Source of the DNA: Bactericera cockerelli
Taxonomy: Eukaryota > Arthropoda > Insecta > Hemiptera > Triozidae
Reading direction: 5' to 3'
DNA: 64,000 bases
NCBI GenBank assembly: GCA_024516035.1
Contig: JAMCCL010000147.1
Span: 1-64,000 of the forward strand
Shown one piece after another: positions 33,148-44,964 of the stretch. The translations under genes and the position numbers were made by a program. Each line of letters starts with the position of its first letter. Position 1 is the first letter of the stretch. The notes beneath the pieces are model-generated. The model searched no databases, was not told the DNA's origin, and saw nothing but the letters and a program-made list of their open reading frames with translations.

Positions 33148-33637
33148 TAATATTACTATTATATAGAAATCGAAGTGGAACCCAAAACAGGTCCTAACCC
33201 CCAGTCAGGACATGAATTGCTAACTGTGGACTGTCATGTTGCTTTAAAAACGACTGCTCATATTATTTATCCTTGGAATATTGCTTGATTTCAGTGTTCA
33301 AAATGGACTTGATATATTTTTATTCCGATCTCCACCGAAAACATTTTTCTTATTTACCTTAAAAACACACACAGATTTCAGATACAGCCAGACCCTGTAA
33401 AAGATCTCACATTGAGACACACACAAACACACATCTCAACAAATAGACTTAGCAGAGAGTGGAAAGTTTGTGAGGTAACAAAATACGAGATGTGTTTACC
33501 TTATAGACAAGGGAAAATGCACCGGAGATAATGAATTCCTTGTCTCAGTGACGTATCCTATCTTTTAGGTACATATTAAAAAAAAATTGTCTGATGGGGA
33601 TGTAGGTAATATCAAAGTGATATTTTGTATTAGATAA
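33148..33637. other. Unannotated intron stretch
   Basis: AT-rich with a CACACA-rich patch at 33366-33430. No gene. Confidence 0.4.
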
Positions 33638-33639
33638 TA

Positions 33640-35233
33640 CACTAGCCAAAACAAAATAGGGCCCACCTGAAAATTTTCACGACATCGTGTATAGGACACC
33701 TTAAAGTTAAACTTTAGGGTATTAACATGTCCTAATCTTGTTTATTGATACTCTGAGACAATTGGTATGGTTTTATTTACGGATATCACTGGGTAATTAG
33801 TCTTTATTTATCTTTTCTAGAGATAGTGCTCTTTTGTGACATAAAGTTAATTTTTAATGGTTGTTTTTAATTTATTCTTAGACCAATAATTTTCAATAAA
33901 AAAGTCTTTTCGGGTGTTTTGTATCTTTTTTGTGACCCTATGCCGGGTATTTGTTGACATTTAAATGCAGAATCTCGTTCTCGTGCCATAACCTTGCTGG
34001 AAAATGGAGCCTCCCAGAGATTGGTCGCGAATCGGCTTCGTGTGTCCCGAAGAGCCATTAGAAACTTATGGAACCGTTTTCAAGAGACGGGTAGTGGTGA
34101 CAGAAGACCTGGCTCTGGACGACATCGCATTAGTTCGGACCGGGAGGACCGTTTTATTCGAAGAATTGCCCTACAACAGAGCTTTGTCTCAGCTCCTGCG
34201 ATACAAAATCAACCGGAAGCATAATCAAACGTTCAAGTAAGCGACCAAATCATTAGGAACAGGCTCAGAGAATCTCAGGTGATGTCAAGAAAACGTTTGG
34301 TGTAGCAAAAAATGACAGTAGCTCACCGCGCGGCAAGATTAAGATTCGCGCGAGAGCACATCCAATGGGGTATGGGCAACTGGCAGTGGGTGCTCTTTTC
34401 GGATGAGTGCAAGATTAAGTTTCATAGTGATAATAGACTGATTAGAGTATGGAGACGTGAAGGAGAAAGATTTTCTGAGCCCTGCATTCACGAAACTGAT
34501 CGGTATGGTGGCCCAAGTGTCATGGTATGGGGAGGGATAAATTTAACCGGTAGAACAGAGCTTGTAATTTTCCGTGACAGCAGAGTAACCTCGGAGAGTT
34601 ACATTGAGCAAGTCATCGAACCTCAGGTGATAGCATTTGCACATCGTTTGGGCTCGAATTTTGTTCTAATGCATGACAATGCTCGCCCTCATGTCGCGCG
34701 CGCTACCAGGCTAGCTCTTCAGGAGGCGAATATCGAAGTAATGGTCTGGCCTGCAATAAGCCTCGACCTAAATCCGATCGGACACGTATCGGATCAACTC
34801 AAAAGGAGACTTAAAACTACAGATTTTGGCCATAGGATCTCAAGAAGAACTCATACGGGCCTTGGAAATGTGTTGGAACGAAATTCCTCAAGAAAACCTG
34901 TCAAGCTCATCAAAAGCATGCTAAACAGAATAGAAGAGTGTGCAACGAAAAAGGTTACACACACTCATTACGAGAATGATCATCACACTTTACAGCGACT
35001 CAGAAGACTTTAAACACACCCTGAATACTAGGTAAACTTGACATGTTTGTCAAAATTCTTTTAAATGTTGAAATAACCTTTTTTTTCCCTTAAAATATTG
35101 TCACCTTTAACTTAAAATAAATGAGTATGCCCCTAAATAAATACATTCCTTAACTTTCTGGTTTTAAAAAAATAATACTTATGCTTTGGTTATTTAGAAA
35201 AAAGTTGGGTGGGCCCTATTTTTTTGGCTAGTG
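33640..35233 (+). mobile_element. Complete but inactive Tc1 element
   Basis: 1594 bp, the normal Tc1 length, flanked by TA (33638-33639 and 35234-35235). The ends are CACTAGCCAAAACAAAATAG and the inverted CTATTTTTTTGGCTAGTG, about 27-bp imperfect TIRs. The transposase gene (33940-35010) fills the middle on the plus strand. Confidence 0.92.
33940..35013 (+). pseudogene. Tc1 transposase pseudogene (D34E site mutated to Gly)
   Basis: Would cut and paste its own element. Reading from the ATG at 33940, the frame has TGA at 33955-33957, TAA at 34222-34224 and TAG at 34303-34305. The N-terminal part gives the paired-like helix-turn-helix (ASQRLVANRLRVSRRAIRNL) and the GRPR-like linker GDRRPGSGRH. 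The catalytic half gives FSDEC (first Asp), HDNARPH (second Asp) and then LDLNPIGHVSDQL. In Tc1 the block is LNPIEHVWD, so the third acid E is G (codon GGA at 34780-34782), exactly 34 residues after the second Asp, and the W after it is S. Two compensating frame changes lie between about 34838 and 34905, where the expected SQEELIRALEMCWNEIPQEN reads in another frame. The copy is dead several times over. Confidence 0.92.
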
Positions 35234-35235
35234 TA

Positions 35236-36366
35236 ATATCTAGGTATGTACATGAAATTGTGAATAACAGAACATATCTAGAAAGCTTGTGGTACTGATG
35301 TGAACTATGAACACATTATTATTTAACCAACTTTAAAACTTTAATTTAAAATAAAAATACATATTTTATTTAACAATAGGAAATCAAGGACTGTCATACA
35401 GTAGACCACTTTATAACTTTGAGAAATATGTTACGTAAAATAATGATTTTTTCTGGTACTATATTCCAATTTGCTGTACATTCCAAATCACGATTGTAAC
35501 TTCCCGATACTTTAATTGACCTCATACATTCAATCATAAATTTCCATACCAAAAAAGACGTCAGCGCCAACGTCCTAAAAACATAAAATAACGTTTCTTT
35601 TGTCAGTCTCATAAAAAATTATCACCATAAATTTGTCTCATAAAAATTATCACCAATATTTCATTAATCGAATTGCGAGTATGCCTAAAAGAGCGGTTGT
35701 GTCACAAAAAGACAGATTATCTAAAAAAAAAGTCGTGAAGTTTAAACTAATACTTTACTTCTTCGACAAAAAAGCATTAACGCCACTGACACCTGACTGC
35801 CTCATCTCCATTACACTCTATTGTTATAGAATCTCTAGGAGTATACAACCCTTCTTCACTAGTTTTTATTTAAGTTCTAGAACAGATGGAAAAGAACAAG
35901 AAGTATAAATAACATGAGAGAGAAAGATAGAAAACTAGAAAGTAGAGAAAGATATACCAAACAGATAGAACGAGAGAAAAAAGACGGAAATAAGAAGAGA
36001 AAAGTAGGTAAAACCAACAAAATATTGTAGTAAAAAGTTTTGTTTACAAAGAAGTCTTGGATATTTTTGCCTCCTTCTCTGTTACTTATTTCTTGTTATA
36101 TTTTATCAATAAAAATAATAACTATAACACAGGCAACAGATTTTTTGAAATAAACTGAGACATTCAAAGAATATTGGAGCAAAAAAGGGAGTTGAGAAAG
36201 TAGGACGTAAAAAACCTAAAAAAACTAAGGTACTCAAAATTTCAAGCAAATTCAAGGCGTTGGTGCTTGTCTAGTAATCCAGAGGGTTCGAAACGAGACA
36301 AGACAAGTTTTTCTCTCATTTGAAATTTTGACCACATAATCAATTAATCATATTCATTATTCCAAT
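35236..36366. other. Unannotated intron stretch with a possible SINE remnant
   Basis: A direct repeat of CTCATAAAAATTATCACCA lies at 35609 and 35637. At 36256-36300 AAGGCGTTGGTGC and GGGTTCGAAACG resemble the A and B boxes of a decayed tRNA-derived SINE. ORFs show no domain. Confidence 0.35.
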
Positions 36367-36432
36367 TACTGTTGGAATAGGACTCATTAATCCTAATCGG
36401 GCTGTATAAATAGGGCGATATTATTAGTATTA
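36367..36432 (+). repeat. LINE-type 3' tail (TAATCGG family), copy 2
   Basis: TGTTGGAATAGGACTCATTA, then ATCCTAATCGGGCTGTATAA, then AGGGCGATA and TTATTAG. Same block as at 3435 and 57657. Confidence 0.6.
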
Positions 36433-36907
36433 ACATTTACCCCACATGAAATGGAACCTACAGTCTAGAGTTTGAATAGAGGTTAAAATATAGGAACTAT
36501 CCTATTTCCTTGAAAGCAACTCGGCTCACAAAGGCTACTTCTCTCGACTGATCTAGAAAATGTTGGATTAACAAATGTACCATCTGTTAAGCCAACATTT
36601 TCTACTAGGATTTAAACAATTTCTTTGTCTTATTCCAACAGTTTTCTCTTGTCTATGTATTTCTAAGTTTCTTCCTGCTGCTATTTCATCTCTATCAAAT
36701 TAAATTATTTTCTTTTCATTGAACTAAGATGTTTTGTCTTGAAGAAAGTTGTTTTTACTCTTGCCTACCTGCCTTGTCTTGAATTGCTTGATTGTTTTTC
36801 TTACTGAGATCTCTCTTTCTTTAGTTTTTTTTTCAATCATCTTGTTTTTTTATTTTTTCTGTAGCTTTTTCCAACCCATTTCTCGTTAGTTTAATCATTA
36901 TCTTTGA

Positions 36908-36908
<1 letters not shown>
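36433..36908. other. Unannotated intron stretch
   Basis: No feature recognised; T-rich toward its right end. Confidence 0.35.

Positions 36909-36941
<33 letters not shown>
36909..36941. repeat. Poly(A) tract, 33 bases
   Basis: Pure A homopolymer. No retroposon body was identified to its left, and the length may be affected by sequencing slippage. Confidence 0.8.
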
Positions 36942-36943
<2 letters not shown>

Positions 36944-37512
36944 GTCCTGTTTTCATTTCCACACAAGTCCCACGAGTGGTAAGGCAAGCACTTACACCTT
37001 TATAAAGAATGTCAAATTTCACAATACCAAATTGACAAGTTGATTATTGTCTTCCTATTATTTGTATTATCCTTCCACTTAAATAAATATTTCACTTACT
37101 CATTAACTCTAGATTAGTTTATTTATATAATCCATGGATTCCACTATCTTTTCTTTAGGCACTCTGAAGAATGAGAAAATGGGACTTACCAGGGTCACTG
37201 TTTATCTTTCTGTAGTTGTTCACATAAATATACAATTTTCTTCATCTTGTTATATTTTTTTTGTGTACACATTGCTGTTACAACATCAAAAACTTGCTAA
37301 TCCACACCAGACATTGAAATCCTGTATTTTTCTTTGGCCTTAAGCCCTATCAACTTCAAGATAGACTTTTGAAAGACCCTTTGACCTTTTCAAAAACATA
37401 TGTTGTACTCCTACATCCAGTTTGATGTTACCAACCTTTCTCTCTCTTTTTTTCTCTCTCTTCATCACCCGCAGGTTCGGAAAGTATTTTCTCTTGTTAC
37501 TTTGTTTCCAAC
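36942..37512. other. Unannotated intron stretch
   Basis: No gene or repeat recognised. Confidence 0.35.
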
Positions 37513-37722
37513 CTACCTATATTTCGAGATCCAATAATACGTTTGATAGACGGAGGACATGGAGGAAGTCGCAATGTTTTTAGCTCGGAGCTCCATAATT
37601 AGCTTTCCTCTCAGCTGTACTCTCACAACTTCATCCATTCCAAACTCTTTGATCCCCGTGGTGCTGACTATATTGGCTTTTCTGCTGCATATGACGCAGT
37701 CATAGGCGCTTTCCTGCTGCAA
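37513..37722 (-). CDS. Unrecognised minus-strand frame with Cys pair
   Basis: A 69-codon frame reading YDCVICSRKANIVSTTGIKE, then VVRVQLRGKLIMELRAKNIA. Unlike neighbouring ORFs it is not low-complexity, has a balanced amino-acid make-up and contains a C-x-x-C pair as in zinc-binding proteins. I do not recognise the family. It could be an exon, a fragment of a transposon gene, or chance. It lies antisense within the large intron. No convincing splice borders or start context was verified. Confidence 0.3.
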   Translation of the reverse strand: MQQESAYDCVICSRKANIVSTTGIKEFGMDEVVRVQLRGKLIMELRAKNIATSSMSSVYQTYYWISKYR

Positions 37723-40261
37723 ATTTGGTCGTGCATGTATCCATATTAACTATGAGCGAGTTACTAAATAGTACCTTCGGCAACGGGAAATTTTCTTGGT
37801 GGATATTTTGACGTCATTCATGTAAACAAACCCCTACAGTTGGAATTTATAAACTCTTCCAGAAATTCAATTAAAAAACATCGACATTGGTGCAGCCCCA
37901 CTCATCCATACACGAATGAATATAAAAGAAAGAACAGTACGTATTTTTTTCTTCTGAAGATTGTGAAACAGCAGTAGTAGTAGAAATTATATGACTATAC
38001 CTAAATGTTGAAAGTTAGAACCCCAAATTTTGATATGGTCATTCTCTCACAAGTCATACTTCATTTCGTGAGGATGTTCCCAGTCGGTCCATTTATGCTT
38101 CCTAGTCTTCATATTTCCTAACCATACCACTTCTCCAATTTTTTCAAAAAATAATAAACATTAAACTTTTCGATATTAGAAAATGGACTGAAGAGCTCAG
38201 GAAAGACATCTTGGTGCCCGTGATCTTGTTAGAGAAGAACCTTCTGCTTCACTTGTCTTCAATTTTCATCATTGACATTCGATAACATCTTTGAAAACCG
38301 TGGAATACTGGAGAATTTAGCTCACTGTTCAAGGTTAGAAACTTGTGGATGAGTTGCAATACCAATGGGTTGGTAAGTACAATAATCAAATTATTAATAG
38401 AATGTTATGTTTGTTTCATGCGACGCGATTTTTACGGGCTACCCTGGACGTACATGTTTTGTACCTAAGATTTCCATTAAATTTAGATTCCTCGATGATA
38501 TCAAACCAGTGATACATTACAAAATATCGCAAAACCACTTTCCTTCTAAGGGCATAGAAATACACACAAATGAAGAAGATAGAGAATTTCCTTGACAAAA
38601 TCATTTTTTACCCACCATCGATCTTTAGGTCCTGTTTGAAAGGAAACAGGACATTCCCGGATCAACTTTAAAATATATCTTTTATTTTTCCTATTTTCTT
38701 CTAATTTTAATTTCGAGATACTGTCTTTTCATAGTCATACTTACGAGATGTTTATATTTACGATGCGACCCCCTGTATATGTAGATATTTATGTAGAACA
38801 CAGCCCTGTCGCTTTCCAATGTTTGATGTAGTTTTTCAATTTTCGCAGCTTTTCTGCAATGGTTTATCTCGAAATATGTGATGATAAATCTGTCATTTTT
38901 CTCTTCTTTTCTATTTCCGCTTCCTCCCATCTTTCAGTGCTTCAGCTTTCTCTCTTCTTCTATTTCACACTCCTTTCCATCTGTCCTTTCCTCTTTACTC
39001 TGGGATGTATAAAATTTCCAGGAACATTGTACGCGCTTACAGAGAGAACGACATGCATTTTCATCTCGCTATTTTTATTAATCTCAATTACTTTGTATGA
39101 TATCTCTAATCTCTTCATCTGCACTCACATTCGCTTTATTTTTTTTTTTTTTGACACAAACTTACGAGGTTAAGCCCATTTTTGTTACAAAAAACAAATA
39201 AATTTAAATTTATGACTAGTTCGTTATGACTAGGTACTATGACTTACTTCCGAAGGATTTGTTTGCATTTATTATGTAGAGATATTTTATTTAATTTTAA
39301 TTTTGACAAATTTACGGGACCAACCAGTGTATTTGAGATATCATTACTTCTTCTTTCACTTTGTCTTTTCCCAAACCTTCCTTCGGTCGCCTATGTTCAA
39401 CCTTCTATCTCTTCCTCGTGTCCTGGCAATCCCTCTTCCACCTACGTTAGTATAATACTGGTAATGCAGTGTAACATTTTCAGATTTATTTTTCTAACTT
39501 TTGTGAGATCCCTTTTATAAAAGAAATATCTAATAAAACAATACCTTGTTCAATGGTATTTTCGTTATTTGTTGGTAGTTTTTATATATGTATTCTTATG
39601 TAAACAGATAGTCATAGATAGTTTTATATATTCTTAAGTATAAGATTTTTCTTCACTAAAAATTTATCTATTATTATAGTTCATTATTTATACAAAAAGA
39701 TCATGTAAGTAGACCACCGTATAATAAGGCTCTATGTTTTCAAATGAATAAATATGCCTGAGGAATTATGTGCTACTAAAGTCTGTAAAGGTTTGAGCTC
39801 CTCATGTTTGACTTAATGTCCTGCACATGGTGCTGATCCAAGTGGTGTCTCACTACTTGAACTTTTACCCTGAGGATCATGTATAAAACAATGGCAAAAT
39901 GTTATCTATTATGGAAAATAGGGAATTAGAAATGTCAACACATGGAGACAAGATAATTCCTTGTGTTTCATCGTGGATGCATGAACAATAATATGACCAT
40001 TACAATTTAGTATTAGTATTTTGTTCAAAGTTTCACATATGTTACACATTGCACCACACTTGATCATGTTTTGTTTCTGTAATTTTAAATATTCCTTGAA
40101 TGTATTTAATCTTACTGTAAATAAAACTTGATCGATTTTTGTATAGTAATATGATTTGGCTACATATTTATTAGGTATTTGAAGAGACTTGGCTAATTTG
40201 TGTGGAGCAAAGTCATGACTGATATATGTAGGTGAAAATCATGGATATAAATTAAAATACG
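37723..40261. other. Unannotated intron stretch
   Basis: AT-rich DNA with small ORFs and no recognised repeat. Near 38760 a CGACCCCCTGTATATG string resembles a DNA-transposon terminus, but no partner was found. Confidence 0.35.
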
Positions 40262-40390
40262 GTTGAGCCCCGATCCAAACAATTTCTTGCTCAAATAAAT
40301 GGTCTGACCATTCAGAAGGGTAATGCTGCATGTATCCTTGAGACGATACCAGAAGCTCATGGAATGGAGGAATTTTTTTTATATAAATAA
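40262..40390 (+). pseudogene. LINE ORF2 C-terminal fragment, open to the stop
   Basis: Reads VEPRSKQFLAQINGLTIQKG, then NAACILETIPEAHGMEEFF, LYK and TAA without interruption. It corresponds to the R--FL-QR---IQRGNA---LGT-P block of the fragments at 26.8, 30.6 and 42.2 kb, but is more diverged, so it belongs to a different subfamily. Only the last 42 codons remain. Confidence 0.65.
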
Positions 40391-41196
40391 ATAAATATAC
40401 TCAATTAAATTATATATAAAAATTGAAATAGTGATCATATTTCTGTTGATAGGAAGCAGATCAACTACCTAATGTACTTACCTAGCTTGTTAAATTTTAT
40501 CATCATTTGCACATTAGCATTTTGCCCCAAATCTCTTGTATAAGAGAATTGGGGGATAAAGCTAACTCTTCTCATTTTGCTCTCTAAACGAGGTTAAAAG
40601 TCCGACCATTTTAAAAGTTGAAAAACAGTTTAGTATAGGTCATGGACTAGGCTTTTTTAATAATTTAATTTTAAATTATATTTTTCAACCCTTCTGGATA
40701 TACATAGGTGGTAAATCGACAAAATTTCACTGATAAGCCAACTGACAGATATACTCGCATGTATCTTACTGCTCATATCTATCTACAATTCTACACTATT
40801 AAATACGGCCCTGGGGTTTAACTGCTCTCCACATGTTTGCTTTTGAAAAAAAGTTTCATTTACATTTTTAAAACAATGAGATTTAAAAAATAAAATAAAT
40901 AATTATGACGGTAGCTCTGTACAAATACTAATTATTATTGTTAATCTCCGAGCACCCACCCTTTGGATTGGTAAATATTTACTTCGGACGTTCTCAAATT
41001 TGTGTCACACCCCCCGCCTACAACTCACGAGCCAGGGATACTAAAGACTACTATTATTATTATTATAGTAAGCTTTATTAGGTAGAACAAAAATGTTTAC
41101 AATAAAATTCAATGAAATAATAAAGGAAAACAAAAAGATTAAGAAAAGATACAAGAACAAATGAAAGAGAATGATGTTAATGTTCTACGTAAAGGG
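40391..41196. other. Unannotated intron stretch
   Basis: AT-rich; TATTATTATTATTAT-type simple repeat near 41050-41065. No gene. Confidence 0.4.
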
Positions 41197-41250
41197 CGGG
41201 TTTATTGCCTGTGGCAATCTTTTCCACCCAACCCTTAAATATCCTAGATC
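41197..41250 (-). repeat. LINE-type tail (GGAAGAGATTGCC family), minus strand
   Basis: GGGCGGGTTTATTGCCTGTG, then GCAATCTTTTCCACCCAACC. On the minus strand this is the GGTTGGGTGGAAGAGATTGC tail that also occurs at 42697, 43248 (-), 58803 and 61826. Confidence 0.6.
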
Positions 41251-41763
41251 ACAATATATGTAGTTTGACAATATTTCTAATGAATACAGCCAGGCTGGTT
41301 GAGGTTCCCAGTCAGCGACCAGGACTCGGAGGCTATATGTTTCAGATATCGATCGTATGTGGAAAGCATTAGCTGAAGTTGGCATGAAGGATCAAGTTTT
41401 CTCAGAAAGGATAGAGTGTCCATTTGACCACATTGTTAACTATTATCTGAAGAAGGTCCAAAGCAAATGCCACTGTTCATCGGAGTAACATAATCGGTGA
41501 GCACAAATACCAATCAATGAAACTAGCTAATAATGTATTTATTTATTTATAAACAATTGGATCAAGCTTTATTTTCAATTTTTTTTTATATACAATGAAC
41601 ATTATAATAATGCCTTCGGCATTCTCTTGTAATAATGTGACCATCTGAATATCATGTTGTGTTTTGCAAGTTCATAAACTTACACATCCAACCTTTATTT
41701 ATTATCTCACAACATAAATGAAAACTTCTTTTTAATGATAGGTATTAAATTAATTATTGAAAT
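41251..41763. other. Unannotated intron stretch
   Basis: A fragment of the AATGCC--NGGCATT LINE block is at 41612-41632. Nothing else recognised. Confidence 0.4.
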
Positions 41764-42271
41764 ATTCACGCCATAACGAACTAAACCAAACTCTCAAACG
41801 TGCTTGGGATCATGTCATATTCCATCGGTTCTTGAGCCATCAGGTCTATTCAGACAAGACGGTAAAAGACCGGATGGTATGACATTGGTCCCATGGAAAC
41901 GGGGAAGACAAATGGTTTGGGACGCGACATGAGTAGATACCCTAGCCAACAGCAACATCAGTTACTCTCTGAGAGGTCGAGGTGAAACAGCCAAACAAGC
42001 GGAACTAAAAAAGTGCCTGAAATATAAAGACCTACAAAATCTTTACGATTTCATTCCCTTCGCCGTTGAAACCTTTGGCTCTTTTGGGCCAAGTGCTTTG
42101 GAAATGTTTAATAGCATATCCAAAACTTTGGTCCTTGAGACAAAGGACAAACGCGCCGGGGAATATTTCAGGCAACGGCTTAGTTTCGCTGTTAAGAGAG
42201 GTAATGTTGCCTCAGTGCTGAGCACACTGCCTCGGGAAGATGTCCTTGGAGAAGTTTTTTATATATTGTAA
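41764..42271 (+). pseudogene. LINE ORF2 C-terminal half-domain, about 170 codons
   Basis: Starts [13 protein letters not shown], changes frame near 41835, then reads [27 protein letters not shown], a stop, VDTLANSN, ETAKQAELKKCLKYKDLQNL, YDFIPFAVETFGSFGPSALE, YFRQRLSFAVKRGNVASVL and FYIL-stop. The order RHN-LN, RPDGMTL-PW--GR--VWD-T, DTLA, KY--L, Y-F-P-A-ETFG, FRQRLS-A--RGN is that of a widespread invertebrate non-LTR retrotransposon ORF2. It is the longest of four fragments of this group in the window. At least one frameshift and one internal stop make it inactive. Confidence 0.75.
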
Positions 42272-42642
42272 AAATAAACAATTACCTACTTTGTAAAAGA
42301 AAAAAAAAATATTGAAAAGAGATAGACTTCCCCCTCTGCATAAGACCACTGCATATTTTTGGATTACCTGGTGAAGATGACAGTAGATAGTGAAATCCTT
42401 CAAAGGATTCAAAGGATTTCACTGGCAGTCCAACTCCAAAGGTGAACTCTGCCTCTGTCGAAGTGGCTTCTGTCTGACTTTCCACCCTGTGCTTAAAACT
42501 TTTGACTGTCTACAACTTTTAATTATTTATTTACACTTTTTTATGCAAAAGAATCAACCATAAATTATTAACGAAAAAAAAAACTTAAAAAAATACAAAA
42601 TAAAATATGGAACAACATTATTTAATTTTATTTATATTTACC
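42272..42642. other. Unannotated spacer after LINE fragment
   Basis: Low-complexity AT-rich sequence, probably part of the LINE 3' UTR. Confidence 0.35.
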
Positions 42643-42890
42643 TTGTAAGCCGGGGCGAAGTTAATGCTTGAGGCATTCTCTGCCACTTAAGCCCAAAGGG
42701 TTGGATGGAAGAGATTGCCATAGGTAATAACCCGCCCTTATAGTTAGGGCATATGTATATATTTTGTTTATTTTTTTCCCGTTTATAATAATTTTGTCAA
42801 TTTTGTATTTTAATTTTTACCATTATTTTTTTGTATATAATTATCTTCTTCTAATAAAGAATTTCATAATAATAATAACCCCAATATATT
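42643..42890 (+). repeat. LINE-type 3' tail (AATGCCT..AGGCATT plus GGAAGAGATTGCC)
   Basis: The two tail blocks seen separately elsewhere are joined here: GCTTGAGGCATTCTCTGCC then GGTTGGATGGAAGAGATTGC and AATAACCCGCCC. It ends in an AATAATAATAA simple repeat (42867-42880), as expected for the 3' terminus of an RTE/CR1-style LINE. Confidence 0.65.
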
Positions 42891-43247
42891 TATTAATTTA
42901 AAATTCAGAAAATATTCCAGGAAATGTATTTGGAAAGGTTGAGAACGCCTGATTCATACTGTGAACCCTCAGCTGCGGAAGCAAAACCACAAACTTAAAT
43001 TAAAATTTCGTGGAAATAATAGGAACCAGGTAAATTCTGTAAAAACGCAATATTATTATAATACAGTTTGGCAACAGGGTTCAACTCTGAAGTTTCAATG
43101 AAATACATTATATTTATTTTATTTATTTACACTTTATTAATTGGACATATTATATACAACACATATAGTTACAAATTATTATACAATATAAGAGAAGTAA
43201 AAAGAGAAGAAAAAAAAATATATACATATTATATGTCCTAACTAAAG
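42891..43247. other. Unannotated intron stretch
   Basis: No feature recognised. Confidence 0.35.
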
Positions 43248-43312
43248 GGCGGGGTTATTGCCTTTGACAATCTCCTCCACCCAATCATTATCTCTTCCAC
43301 CCAACCCTTGTT
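43248..43312 (-). repeat. LINE-type tail (GGAAGAGATTGCC family), minus strand, partly doubled
   Basis: GGGCGGGGTTATTGCC and CAATCTCCTCCACCCAATC, followed at once by a second partial TATCTCTTCCACCCAACCC. The doubling is a small tandem duplication. Confidence 0.6.
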
Positions 43313-44266
43313 ATCTTGTGATCAGCAGGACCAAAGAGTAATGTAAAATCTATAAATTTAATAATTATGCATTACCAATTCATTACATTTGTCAAAGGTA
43401 CCTACCTAGTCCATAGTTGTAATGTTTCTGAAAAGAATAAGATAGCAAGGTGGATAATATAACAATAATATAACTACAGTGAAATGTATATATTGTAAAA
43501 AGCGGATAAAAAATCGTGTAAACTGCGAGTTCGGTACGCTACACGACATGGTCACGGTAACTATACACATCGGTATAAATATTATGAGTATCAGGTATTA
43601 CAGACTAGTTCGTATGTGCTGTTCAAAGTAATATTTCATAATTATTAATTCTAAAAATAAAACATCAATTTCAATTTCCAAGTACCAACAACCAATAGAG
43701 AACGCTTATTAATTTTGAAACATGTGAATGTAATTTTCTTTTTATCAAATCAAGCGTTCGCAGAAACAACAATAAGCCATGGCGGAAATCGGTCTCGCAA
43801 CTTGAATACCAGCTCGAATATTAACATGTCTACATGACAAACCCTGTAAGCATTTGTGGCTTTCAGGAGAAAAAAAAAATCAAATTAAACTCCGGGTTGA
43901 AAACGCTTTTTTCCGCTCATTTAGCCGTCGCTGGGTCTGACGGCAGTGAAGGCATACTCGCTAACAATGGCTTTTTGTTTCGGAAAATGAGTTCATTTTG
44001 AAACGGTACGACTGGAACATACCGCCGACACAATGTCAAACAATGTGAGTGTACAACCCGCAGTGCCCGCATCTACCAAGCTTTGATGCCGTCTGGTTCC
44101 TCCATAATTATGTAGTTACCTCTCAACATCATGCCGAGTCGGGCGAGTGACTTTGAGTTGAATTCAAGGTGCTTTTCTTGGTCCTGTTTTTGATTGTTGA
44201 AAACCTGGCAAAAATTGCTTTTTTCTATGAGTAAAAGCAAAAGTTTAGGGCTTATACTTGAGACTT
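43313..44266. other. Unannotated intron stretch
   Basis: AT-rich, with CACGACATGGTCACGG near 43550 as an isolated GC-richer spot. No gene. Confidence 0.35.
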
Positions 44267-44346
44267 AGGGCGAAATTAATAGACAAATTCTATATCCGTG
44301 ACTTAGCGCCACAGAGGTATTACAAAAACGTCTATGAATTGCGCTC
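44267..44346. mobile_element. Small MITE, shortened copy
   Basis: Starts AGGGCGAAATTAATAGAC and ends GTCTATGAATTGCGCTC. It keeps the GACTTAGCGCCACAGAGGTA block of the 7699-7829 copy but lacks about 50 bp of its left half. Confidence 0.75.
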
Positions 44347-44739
44347 CTATAGTCATGTCATGTCATGATAGAGGGAGAGAGAGAGAGATAAAAACAATAA
44401 AGAGAAATACAGAGACATGGAGAAATAGAGACAATAGAGAGCAAAAGTAGAAATAAATAATAAAAATTTGCACGAAGATGATAAAAAGTTTTTATTGACT
44501 GTAAAACAAATTTTATTCCTATAACCTTGAGATTTGAACACGGCACCGGGAGGAAGGGATCAAGGGTACTTACCTGCTCCATACCTATCCCTGCCTGTTA
44601 CCTTTCATGTCGTCCCTGTATACCTCCGCCATCTTTTCGCCGGCCACAAAAATAATCACAATGACATGAAGGGCATTTAGCCGTAAAATGTGCAAGAAGA
44701 AGTGCCGGAAGAAAAGGTTTAAGAAAAGACTAAGTGAAA
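44347..44739. other. Unannotated intron stretch
   Basis: A GA-rich patch at 44368-44384. No gene. Confidence 0.35.
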
Positions 44740-44950
44740 GTAAAGTAGTAGTGTAAATAGAAATATCTCAGTAGTGTAAATATGTATAAATATCTCTGTA
44801 GTATGCATATGGTTATCTCAGTACTGTAAATAGGAATATCTCGGTATTGCAAATAGGAATATCTCAGTAGTGTAAATATGAATACATCAGTATGAGTAGT
44901 ATGAATATGAATATCTCAGTAGTGTAAATATGAATATATCAGTAGCCCAA
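44740..44950 (+). repeat. Degenerate minisatellite (ATATCTCAGTAGTGTAAATA)
   Basis: About seven imperfect units around GAATATCTCAGTAGTGTAAA with spacing varying from 28 to 40 bp. It directly precedes the second minisatellite. Confidence 0.75.
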
Positions 44951-44964
44951 GTACATATAGGATA

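Noticed and set aside
36909..36941. Poly(A) tail of a retroposon
   Set aside because: No target duplication or body could be found beside the A run.
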